Below are positions 6,426 through 11,919 of a DNA stretch of 11,964 nt, one piece after another. The notes beneath the pieces are model-generated. The model saw nothing but the letters and a program-made list of their open reading frames with translations. It did no database searches and was not told where the DNA came from. This DNA is from CAYVZU01 sp964455935 (lineage in GTDB: Bacteria; Fibrobacterota; CAYVZU01). A program made the translations under genes and the position numbers. Position 1 is the stretch's first letter, and every line of letters starts with the position of its first letter. The DNA lies in assembly GCA_964455935.1 (NCBI GenBank), contig CAYVZU010000123.1, forward strand, positions 1 through 11,964. Direction: 5' to 3'.

Positions 6426-6761
6426 GTGGAAATAACAGAAGTGCGCGTCACCTTGCGGAATGAAGACAAACTCAAGGGGTTTGCCAGCATCACCTTCGAC
6501 AACGAATTCGTCATTCGCGGGCTTAAGATTATCAGCGGCAAACAGGGATATTTCGTCTCCATGCCCAGCCGAAAGCGGCCCGACGGGACTTACCAGGATA
6601 TCGCGCATCCCATCAACAACGATATGCGCAAGAAGATCGAGGAGCGGGTCCTGGATGTTTACGAGGCGGAACTAAACAAAGCCGGCATCGCCGCATCGGA
6701 GGGCAAGCCCACCGAAACCGGAAAGACCGAAGACGAAGGAGACGTTGGAGAGATTGAGTAG
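6426..6761 (+). CDS. spoVG: SpoVG-family RNA/DNA-binding regulator
   Basis: This 111-residue protein starts at GTG, chosen because GAGGAGG lies at ideal distance and the protein begins with the family opening MEITEVRV. Core motifs are LKGFASITFDNEFVIRGLKI (16-35), YFVSMPSRK (42-50) and DIAHPIN (58-64), all typical of SpoVG. A helix and an acidic Glu/Thr-rich tail (about 88-111) follow. SpoVG proteins bind nucleic acids and affect expression in many non-sporulating bacteria, so its presence does not imply sporulation. It lies between ispE and tRNA-Gln, an order I recall from several deep-branching diderm groups. A terminator-like structure lies directly downstream. Confidence 0.95.
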   Translation: MEITEVRVTLRNEDKLKGFASITFDNEFVIRGLKIISGKQGYFVSMPSRKRPDGTYQDIAHPINNDMRKKIEERVLDVYEAELNKAGIAASEGKPTETGKTEDEGDVGEIE

Positions 6762-6771
6762 AAAGTTGGCG

Positions 6772-6843
6772 GTTGTCAGTTCGCAGTTCTCAGCGGGAAA
6801 GACGTAAGCCGGTCCAAACTGACAACTGAGAACGCTTTTTTTT
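6772..6843 (+). terminator. Terminator-like structure with two competing hairpins ahead of tRNA-Gln
   Basis: GTTCTCAG (6786-6793) can pair with CTGAGAAC (6826-6833), followed by GC and eight T residues (6836-6843). Alternatively GTTGTCAG (6772-6779) can pair with CTGACAAC (6819-6826). The two pairings share base 6826 and overlap, so they exclude each other. The last T of the run is the first base of the mature tRNA. Either the tRNA is transcribed by read-through and cut by RNase P, or an unseen promoter lies in this segment. Confidence 0.5.
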
Positions 6844-6914
6844 GGGGCGTCGGCAAGCGGTAAGCCACGGGTTTTTGGTACCCGCATTCGGTGGTTCGAA
6901 TCCATCCGCCCCAG
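6843..6914 (+). tRNA. tRNA-Gln (anticodon TTG)
   Basis: A complete 72-base cloverleaf is present. The acceptor stem is TGGGGCG with CGCCCCA, the D stem GGC with GCC, and the anticodon stem CGGGT with ACCCG around loop TTTTGGT. The T stem is GGTGG with CCATC (one G-T wobble) around TTCGAAT, and the discriminator is G at 6914. Loop positions 34-36 read TTG, decoding CAA and, by wobble, CAG. The first base pair T-A is typical of bacterial tRNA-Gln. The bases after the discriminator are CCC rather than CCA, so the 3' CCA must be added post-transcriptionally. It sits between spoVG and rplY, where a tRNA-Gln is found in several lineages. Confidence 0.97.
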
Positions 6915-6948
6915 CCCAATAAATGCGGAAACAAAACGGAGGCACAAG

Positions 6949-7674
6949 ATGGAACAAATCACGCTGAATGCCCGTCAACGGACGATGGGAACAAGGGGCG
7001 AAGCAAACCGGCTGCGCCGCAAGGGGATTGTACCCGCCATTTTTTACGGCGCGGGCCAGGACAATATTCCTGTGGAAATCGATGCCAAGGAACTACGAGG
7101 GCTTTTTCGCCGGCGCGAAGACAAGCACATCATTAACCTGCAAATCGCCGGCAATTCAAACGACACCAAGGCGATTATTCGTGACATTCAGAAGGATGTG
7201 CTGACGGGCGAGATCACGCATGTGGACTTTCAACACATATCCATGGACACCAAAATTACGGTCGAGGTGCCGGTCGAATTCACCGGCGAAGCCGTGGGCG
7301 TCAAGACAAGCGGCGGGTTTATGCAGATCCTGCTACGCTCGCTGAAGATCGAGTGTCTGCCGGGCGATATCCCCGAGAGAATCAGCGTGGATGTATCCAA
7401 TCTCGATATCGGCCAGTCGATTCATATCAACCAGATTTCGGTGCCCCAGGCAATGCTACTTCACCATGCCGATGATGCGGTGGTTACGATTACCGTAATT
7501 CGCGAAGAAGTGGCGACGCCCGAGGCGACCGCGGCTGCTGTGGAAACCACGGCCGAACCCGAACTGGTCAAGACCAAGGGTAAGAAGGAAGAAGAAGGCG
7601 CCGAAGGCGCCGAGGGTGCCGCCGCGGCCCAGGGCAAAGAAAAAGAAAAGGCTCCCGCAAAGGAGAAGAAGTAG
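6949..7674 (+). CDS. rplY: 50S ribosomal protein L25 / general stress protein Ctc
   Basis: This 241-residue L25 of the long CTC/TL5 type binds 5S rRNA in the large subunit. The ATG at 6949 follows GGAGG at good spacing, 34 bp after the tRNA. The N-terminal L25 domain (about 5-93) has TRGEANRLRRKGIVPAIFYG and ends with the hallmark RDIQKDVLTGEITHVDFQ. The C-terminal beta domain (about 100-185) has VEVPVEFTGEAVGVK, GGFMQ, and ECLPGDIPERISVDVSNLDIG. From about 188 a low-complexity Ala/Glu/Lys tail (KEKEKAPAKEKK at the end) extends the protein, as in many TL5-type members. The stop codon lies in a small hairpin that includes the pth start region, and pth begins 11 nt later. Confidence 0.95.
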   Translation: MEQITLNARQRTMGTRGEANRLRRKGIVPAIFYGAGQDNIPVEIDAKELRGLFRRREDKHIINLQIAGNSNDTKAIIRDIQKDVLTGEITHVDFQHISMDTKITVEVPVEFTGEAVGVKTSGGFMQILLRSLKIECLPGDIPERISVDVSNLDIGQSIHINQISVPQAMLLHHADDAVVTITVIREEVATPEATAAAVETTAEPELVKTKGKKEEEGAEGAEGAAAAQGKEKEKAPAKEKK

Positions 7675-7681
7675 ACTCCTT
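7660..7681 (+). promoter_or_regulatory. Hairpin sequestering the Shine-Dalgarno of pth
   Basis: AAGGAG (7660-7665) pairs perfectly with CTCCTT (7676-7681) around a ten-base loop that holds the rplY stop codon. No other Shine-Dalgarno is near the pth ATG at 7686, and AGGAG is 20 bases away in the linear sequence. Folding hides the site or brings it near the start, and ribosomes finishing rplY would open it. Translational coupling of pth to rplY is therefore likely. Confidence 0.4.
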
Positions 7682-7685
7682 CTGA

Positions 7686-8273
7686 ATGGAAGCGGTACCG
7701 GCCGGCGATTGGAAATTGATCTTTGGACTTGGAAACCCCGGTTGGCGGTACAGAAATACGCGCCATAATGCGGGGTTTCTGGCGGTGCGGGAATTCGCGC
7801 GCCGTCATCGGTGGAAGCTAAAACAGCGGGATCATCTTTGCCGCTTTGCCGCAGGACGCATGGGCAACGACAGCGTGGTTTTGGCCCTGCCGCAAACATT
7901 CATGAACCAAAGCGGCAAAGCCGTTGCCGCCTTGAGGGCAGGCTTTCCGACCCCCGCGGAAGGAATCCTGGTTGTGGTGGACGATTTTCACCTGCCATTG
8001 GGTTCCATGCGAATCCGCAAAGAGGGATCGGCGGGCGGCCACCACGGATTGGAATCGATCGAAGCGGAAATTGGCCGTGAGTTCGGCCGTATGCGTCTGG
8101 GCATCGGCCCCAAGATCGGCAATGACGTAATTGCCTTTGTGCTGGGCCGCTGGACACGGGCCGGGAAAAAAGCGCTTGGGCCCATGATCGAGCGGGCCGC
8201 CGATGCGCTTGAATTCTTTGTCAGTCAGGGAATCGAGGCCGCTGCAAGCCGGTATAACTTTACGGCTCAATGA
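7686..8273 (+). CDS. pth: Peptidyl-tRNA hydrolase
   Basis: Pth releases tRNA from peptidyl-tRNA that drops off the ribosome by cleaving the ester bond. The 195-residue frame has KLIFGLGNPG at 10-19, NTRHNAG at 24-30 with catalytic His27, TFMNQSG at 71-77 with the binding Asn74, and VVDDFHLPLG at 97-106, where Asp99 aligns with E. coli Asp93. The loop normally reading G-G-H-N-G-L is GGHHGL at 117-122, so the usual Asn (E. coli Asn114) is His120. The first ATG at 7686 is used because an in-frame TGA directly precedes it; the extra eight residues before KLIFGLG are slightly longer than in most members. It follows rplY by 11 nt. A 194-nt structured gap separates it from rpsF, where ychF often lies in other genomes. 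Confidence 0.95.
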   Translation: MEAVPAGDWKLIFGLGNPGWRYRNTRHNAGFLAVREFARRHRWKLKQRDHLCRFAAGRMGNDSVVLALPQTFMNQSGKAVAALRAGFPTPAEGILVVVDDFHLPLGSMRIRKEGSAGGHHGLESIEAEIGREFGRMRLGIGPKIGNDVIAFVLGRWTRAGKKALGPMIERAADALEFFVSQGIEAAASRYNFTAQ

Positions 8274-8467
8274 AGAACGGTCACAACTGTTCTTCCAAGA
8301 CGGAGGAAGGAAAAAAACAGGCCATCCGCCTGTTGATAAAAGCAGTCGCGGGAATTCAGAACCAAGATTCTGATCCTGAAATTGCGGGAGCGCATCGCCG
8401 ATGCGTTTCAATATATCCCTGTTTCGGCCCGCGTGGCCGGGACCAACAGACCGAAGGGAGGTGAATC
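8274..8467 (+). promoter_or_regulatory. Structured intergenic leader of rpsF
   Basis: Five successive hairpins can form: 8292-8309 (5 bp), 8316-8334 (AACAGGC with GCCTGTT, 7 bp), 8357-8372 (5 bp), 8387-8409 (10 bp including two wobbles, core CGCATC-GCC-GATGCG) and 8419-8449. The last has CTGTT with AACAG outside and CGGCC with GGCCG inside, with an asymmetric internal loop GGACC. It ends 18 nt before the rpsF ATG, directly upstream of GGGAGGTG. rpsF leaders in many bacteria carry an S6:S18 binding motif used for autoregulation, and the last hairpin is the natural candidate. No U-tract terminator is visible. A 64-codon frame (8270-8464) overlaps the pth stop as ATGA but has no family resemblance. 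Confidence 0.5.
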
Positions 8468-8761
8468 ATGGTACGAGGTTACGAAACCGTCCTCATCGTT
8501 GATGCGATGCTGTCCGACGATCAGATCGAGTCGGTGGTGAAGGAGGTCGAAACGTTCCTGGGCGGCAAGGGCCAGCTCAAGAATGTGGATCGCCGCGGAA
8601 AGCGCCGCCTGGCCTATGAAGTCAACAAGAAGAACCACGGCCACTACACCGTGTTCAACTACAAGGCCGAGGGTAATGCCGTGGCCGAGTTGGAACGGAA
8701 GCTCAACCTGAATGAAAACGTGCTGCGTTTTCTTACGGTTAGCCGCGAATTGCCCCAATAG
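8468..8761 (+). CDS. rpsF: 30S ribosomal protein S6
   Basis: S6 (97 residues) binds the platform of the small subunit together with S18. The frame starts with YETVLIVDAMLSDDQI and has the core GGKGQLKNVDRRGKRRLAYEVNKKNHGHYTVFNY, followed by VAELERKLNLNENVLRFLTV, matching S6 over its whole length. There is no C-terminal Glu-rich extension of the kind modified by RimK. The Shine-Dalgarno GGGAGGTG five bases before the ATG is near perfect. It heads the rpsF-ssb-rpsR group, with ssb starting 36 bp downstream, and is preceded by a structured leader that may mediate S6:S18 feedback. Confidence 0.97.
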   Translation: MVRGYETVLIVDAMLSDDQIESVVKEVETFLGGKGQLKNVDRRGKRRLAYEVNKKNHGHYTVFNYKAEGNAVAELERKLNLNENVLRFLTVSRELPQ

Positions 8762-8797
8762 GGCCCGGCGTTCCGCTTCATACACGGGAGGAACAGA

Positions 8798-9244
8798 ATG
8801 GCCAACCGACGATTGCCGGCGGTGAATAAGATTCTGATCATCGGCAATTTGACCAACGATCCGGAGTTGCGCACAACGCAGGCGGGGATAGCGGTCCTGA
8901 ATTTCCGCATCGCCTCCAATCGCCGCTTCCGCGACAGCGCGGGCGACTGGAAGGAGGACGTCTGCTATGTGGGCGTGGTAGCATGGCAGAAACTGGCCGA
9001 AAATTGCGCCGAGTTTCTCCGAAAGGGATCCGCGGTTTTCGTCGAGGGCGAAATCCAGAGCCGTTCGTGGGAAAAGGAAGACGGAACCCGGCGCAGCGTA
9101 GTCGAGATCCATGCGCAGCGCGTCCAGTTCCTGGACCGTCGCGAGGCACCGGGGCCCGACGAAGCGGGCCAGGGGCAGAACACCGGGGAACCACTGATAA
9201 AGGAAGGAAATCATGAGACCGAGAGAGAAACGGAAAGACTTTGA
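8798..9244 (+). CDS. ssb: Single-stranded DNA-binding protein
   Basis: SSB coats single-stranded DNA in replication, recombination and repair. The ATG at 8798 follows GGGAGG. The OB fold covers about 8-113: VNKILIIGNLTNDPELRTT, AVLNFRIASNRRF, WQKLAENCAEFLRKGS, VFVEGEIQSRSWEKEDG, then EIHAQRVQFL. Aromatic residues Trp51, Trp63 and Trp91 sit in the usual strands. The C-terminal tail is only about 35 residues and ends TERETERL. The conserved acidic tip ending in Pro-Phe that recruits partner proteins in most bacterial SSBs is absent, and no frame over this region supplies it. The gene overlaps rpsR by 32 nt, so its last ten codons are set partly by the rpsR sequence. Its place between rpsF and rpsR is a common bacterial arrangement. 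Confidence 0.95.
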   Translation: MANRRLPAVNKILIIGNLTNDPELRTTQAGIAVLNFRIASNRRFRDSAGDWKEDVCYVGVVAWQKLAENCAEFLRKGSAVFVEGEIQSRSWEKEDGTRRSVVEIHAQRVQFLDRREAPGPDEAGQGQNTGEPLIKEGNHETERETERL

Positions 9245-9476
9245 GAAAAAGCGCCTTGGCGGAGGCCGCAAGATCTGCCGCTATTGCGAGGCGAAGGTCA
9301 CCTTCATCGATTACAAAGACGAACGCGAACTGCGCCGCCTGATTTCCGAACGCGGCAAAATTGTGCCGCGTCGAATTTCCGGTACGTGCGCAAAACACCA
9401 GCGCCATGTGGCGCAGGCCGTGAAGCGAGCCCGCTTCCTGGCTTTGGTGCCGTACGTAGCCGAGAATGTGAAATAG
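9213..9476 (+). CDS. rpsR: 30S ribosomal protein S18, zinc-ligand (C+) type
   Basis: S18 (87 residues) pairs with S6 on the 30S platform. The frame has the family core RKICRYCEAKVTFIDYKD (19-36), ERGKIVPRRISGTCAKHQR (46-64), and a C-terminal helix with VKRARFLALVPYV. Cys22, Cys25, Cys59 and His62 form the likely zinc-binding set of the C+ form, which many genomes have lost. The start ATG lies inside ssb and is preceded by GGAAGGAAATC, so translation may be coupled to ssb. The DUF2232 gene starts 13 bp after the stop. Confidence 0.97.
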   Translation: MRPREKRKDFEKKRLGGGRKICRYCEAKVTFIDYKDERELRRLISERGKIVPRRISGTCAKHQRHVAQAVKRARFLALVPYVAENVK

Positions 9477-9489
9477 GGCGGCGGATTCG

Positions 9490-10323
9490 GTGCTTCCGGC
9501 AGCGTTGTTCAATTTCATGGCTCTGATTGTGGCCACGGGGCAGCGGCGGCTTGCGGCCGGTGTTGTCGTTTTGATGGGCGCACTAGCCTACCAGAGCTAT
9601 TTGGTCCTGCACGCAAGCCCCCTAGAGGCCGGTGTATTTCTGGCGGAGGGTCTGGCCGCCGGCTTGGCGATTTTCCTTTGCGCGCGCACCAATTGCAGGC
9701 CGGGTTTCTACTACTTGTGGGGGCTCCTGCCAACGCTGGCGTTAATCGTTGCCGTTTTCTGGATTCCCCAGTTGCGCGACACCTTCCAAAAAGAACTGGC
9801 CGATTCCTGGCGCTCCCAGGGAACCCTGTTTAGCCAGTTTTCGAAAGGCCGGACTCCGGAACTCGATTCCATTCTGCGTTGGGTCCAGCGGCTGTTTCCA
9901 GCTTACTGGGCCCTGGCCGGCCTGTTTCGAATCTGGCTGTCCCGCTACGCAGTAATGACTTTGGCCGGCCGCCGCCAGCAAGGCATGGGATATGTGCGCT
10001 TCGTCGATTTCCGGCTGCATGACGCATTCCTTTACCTGCTTGCGGCCGGATTGCTGTCCGAGGTCTTCGAGCATGGGCAGCTTAATCTTGTGGGGCACAA
10101 CATGCTGGTCTTCACCGGCTCTCTTTATCTATTGCAGGGATTCGCTGTGGTCCACAGCTTTTTTCTCGCCTACAAAGTTTCCGTGTTTCTGATCATGCTG
10201 TTTTATGCCCTCACCATCTTTACGCAGATTCCGCTGGCGGTCGTGGCCGTGGTCGGGCTCTCCGACGTCTGGCTGGGATTCCGCAACCGGCTTGTGCCCT
10301 CTGATCGGTCTGAAAATGAATGA
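9490..10323 (+). CDS. DUF2232 family multi-pass membrane protein
   Basis: This 277-residue protein starts at GTG (9490) with only a weak upstream GGGCGG site, 13 bp after the rpsR stop. About six or seven hydrophobic segments are visible: 21-41, 45-66, 76-92, 127-150, 178-192, 203-223 and one or two in 228-262. The segment FVDFRLHDAFLYLLAAGLL (171-189) followed by GHNMLVFTGSLYLLQGFAVV (202-221) fits the conserved part of DUF2232 (YybS-like). Such genes regularly lie between rpsR and rplI in several bacterial groups. The function is unknown; it is an inner-membrane protein. The region 93-120 between the third and fourth segments is charged and probably cytosolic or periplasmic. rplI follows 12 bp after the stop. 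Confidence 0.8.
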   Translation: MLPAALFNFMALIVATGQRRLAAGVVVLMGALAYQSYLVLHASPLEAGVFLAEGLAAGLAIFLCARTNCRPGFYYLWGLLPTLALIVAVFWIPQLRDTFQKELADSWRSQGTLFSQFSKGRTPELDSILRWVQRLFPAYWALAGLFRIWLSRYAVMTLAGRRQQGMGYVRFVDFRLHDAFLYLLAAGLLSEVFEHGQLNLVGHNMLVFTGSLYLLQGFAVVHSFFLAYKVSVFLIMLFYALTIFTQIPLAVVAVVGLSDVWLGFRNRLVPSDRSENE

Positions 10324-10335
10324 AAGGAGACGTTT

Positions 10336-10785
10336 ATGGAAGTAATTTTGAAGCAGGCTGTCGAGAACCTGGGTAATCCGCTGGACACTGTGAAAGTGGC
10401 CGACGGTTTCGCCCGTAATTTTCTCATTCCCCGTGGTCTGGCCGTTGTGGCCACTGAGGGCAATAAAAAGACCGTAACCGAAAGCCTTCGCCTTAAGCAA
10501 GCACGCGAAGAACGCGAAAACAAGGTCGCCAAGACCGCGGCCCGTAAAATCGAATCCGTAAGCCTGACCATCCCCGTAAAGGTGGGCGAGGACGAAAAGT
10601 TGTTCGGCTCGGTTACGCCGCAGAACATCGCTGAGGCCCTGGCCAATGAGGGCTTCGAAATCGACAAGAGGGACATCGAGCTGGAAGATCCCATCAAGGA
10701 GTTGGGCGTCTATACGGTGCCGGTGCGTTTTTCAAAGAGCGTAGCAGCGAAAATTAAGGTCTGGGTCGTAAAAGAGGCACAGTAG
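10336..10785 (+). CDS. rplI: 50S ribosomal protein L9
   Basis: L9 (149 residues, the standard length) binds 23S rRNA near the base of the L1 stalk. The N-terminal domain has EVILKQAVENLG, then DTVKVADGFARNFLIPRGLA (17-36). A long charged connecting helix covers about 45-75. The C-terminal domain has EDEKLFGSVTPQNIAEAL (85-102), then ELGVYTVPVRF. The start is firm: AAGGAG lies eight bases before the ATG. It ends the ribosomal part of the operon, with dapA starting 92 bp downstream. Confidence 0.97.
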   Translation: MEVILKQAVENLGNPLDTVKVADGFARNFLIPRGLAVVATEGNKKTVTESLRLKQAREERENKVAKTAARKIESVSLTIPVKVGEDEKLFGSVTPQNIAEALANEGFEIDKRDIELEDPIKELGVYTVPVRFSKSVAAKIKVWVVKEAQ

Positions 10786-10803
10786 ACAAAGAAAGGCAAA
10801 AAG

Positions 10804-10866
10804 TCGGAGCTGAGGTGAAGCGGCAATTGGACCTCGCCTGACGAAGCCCGAAAAAGCATGCTCCGA
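10804..10866 (+). promoter_or_regulatory. Nested dyad in the rplI-dapA gap, touching the dapA Shine-Dalgarno
   Basis: TCGGAGC (10804-10810) pairs perfectly with GCTCCGA (10860-10866). Inside it, GAGGT (10812-10816) pairs with ACCTC (10831-10835). The outer 3' arm shares two bases with the dapA Shine-Dalgarno GAGGAG (10865-10870). No U-run follows, so this is not a terminator. It may modulate dapA translation. It does not match the lysine riboswitch as I know it. Confidence 0.35.
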
Positions 10867-10877
10867 GGAGTGGCAAT

Positions 10878-11762
10878 ATGATCTCACTAAAAGGTCTTTA
10901 CGTGGCGCTGGCCACGCCGTTTCGCAACGAACGTGTGGACGAGCAGGGACTGAAGGACAACATCGAGTTTCTGATCAAGAACGGCGTCGCCGGCGTGGTG
11001 CCCTGCGGAACCACGGGCGAATCGCCCACCTTGTCCTGGGAGGAACACAAGCACGTGGTCGACCTGGCAATCGAGATCTGCAAGGGCCGCGTGCAGGTGA
11101 TTGCCGGCGCAGGCTCGAACAACACGAAGGAGGCGGCCGATGCGGCCAAGCACGCCAAAAAGGCGGGAGCCGATGCGGCCTTGGTGATCACGCCTTACTA
11201 CAACAGGCCGACCCAGGAAGGGCTATACCGTCATTTCGAGACCGTAGCCAAGGAATCCGGCATACCCATGGTGCTCTACAATGTGCCCGGCCGGACCGGC
11301 GTAAATCTGCTCCCGGCAACCCTGGAGCGTCTTGCCAAGATCGATAATATTGCGGCCGTCAAGGAAGCCAGCGGCAACATCACCCAGATCAGCGAAATCC
11401 GAAAGCGCTGTGGCGAGCGGATCACCATTCTTTCGGGCGACGATGCCATGACGCTTCCTGTTTTGGCGGTGGGCGGCACCGGTGTGATCTCCGTGGTCGG
11501 CAATATCGCGCCACGCGAAATGTCGGAACTCATTCGGCTTTGGCACGAAGGCGACATCAAAGGCGCCACGGAGCTGCACTACAGGCTTTTCGATCTGTGC
11601 AATGCCATGTTCTACGAAACCAGCCCGGCGCCGGTGAAGACCGCCATGAACCTGATGGGCCTGGCCGCGGGCGACCTGCGCCTGCCCATGGTTCCGATCC
11701 AGGAAGAAACCAAGCGCAAACTGATGTCCGCAATGCGGGACTTTGGTTTCAATGTGGGCTAA
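10878..11762 (+). CDS. dapA: 4-hydroxy-tetrahydrodipicolinate synthase
   Basis: DapA condenses pyruvate with aspartate semialdehyde in the diaminopimelate/lysine pathway, in the cytosol. The 294-residue frame has family length and all catalytic residues: the GTTGES motif (44-49) with Thr45 and Thr46, TPYYNRP with Tyr107, YNVPGRTG (134-141) with Tyr134 and Arg139, and AVKEASGN with Schiff-base Lys162. ILSGDDAMTLPVLAVGGTGVISVVGN (184-209) completes the barrel. The start ATG follows GAGGAG. Diaminopimelate from this pathway feeds peptidoglycan as well as lysine. It is the last gene on this strand in the window and is followed by a strong terminator, so dapB is not directly next to it. Confidence 0.97.
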   Translation: MISLKGLYVALATPFRNERVDEQGLKDNIEFLIKNGVAGVVPCGTTGESPTLSWEEHKHVVDLAIEICKGRVQVIAGAGSNNTKEAADAAKHAKKAGADAALVITPYYNRPTQEGLYRHFETVAKESGIPMVLYNVPGRTGVNLLPATLERLAKIDNIAAVKEASGNITQISEIRKRCGERITILSGDDAMTLPVLAVGGTGVISVVGNIAPREMSELIRLWHEGDIKGATELHYRLFDLCNAMFYETSPAPVKTAMNLMGLAAGDLRLPMVPIQEETKRKLMSAMRDFGFNVG

Positions 11763-11786
11763 GCGCGAAAAGAAGGTTTCGAATGC

Positions 11787-11820
11787 AAGGGGCGCTCCAC
11801 CGGGCGCCCCTTTCGCTTTT
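11787..11820 (+). terminator. Intrinsic terminator after dapA
   Basis: AAGGGGCGC (11787-11795) pairs perfectly with GCGCCCCTT (11804-11812) around an eight-base loop, followed by a T-rich tract (TTTCGCTTTTTATCTTTT, up to about 11828). It begins 25 bp after the dapA stop and should end the plus-strand operon. Confidence 0.9.
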
Positions 11821-11862
11821 TATCTTTTATTCCGCGGCGAAGCAGCGGGATTGCCTACGATC

Positions 11863-11919
11863 CTCCCCAGAAGCAAAGCTTCTGCGGAGAATGGGTCGGC
11901 TTGGCTGTTCTAGCCCAAG
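11863..11919. other. Two consecutive hairpins in non-coding DNA after the dapA terminator
   Basis: The first hairpin is CTCC-C-CAGAAGC-AAA-GCTTCTG-C-GGAG (11863-11889), eleven pairs with one C-C mismatch. The second is CTTGGCT (11900-11906) with AGCC-C-AAG (11912-11919), with one bulged C. Neither is followed by a U-run in either direction, and no protein family is recognisable across 11821-11964. A dispersed palindromic repeat or a structured RNA are both possible. Confidence 0.4.

Noticed and set aside
8408..9271. 287-codon minus-strand frame across rpsF and ssb
   Set aside because: It lies antisense to two clearly recognised genes and has no family resemblance.
10786..10877. Lysine riboswitch upstream of dapA
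   Set aside because: The gap is far too short for that aptamer and lacks its core sequence elements.
10878..11762. Other aldolase-family identities for the DapA frame (N-acetylneuraminate lyase, KDG aldolase)
   Set aside because: The GTTGES motif with two Thr, the YNVPGRTG loop and the DapA-like length favour dihydrodipicolinate synthase.
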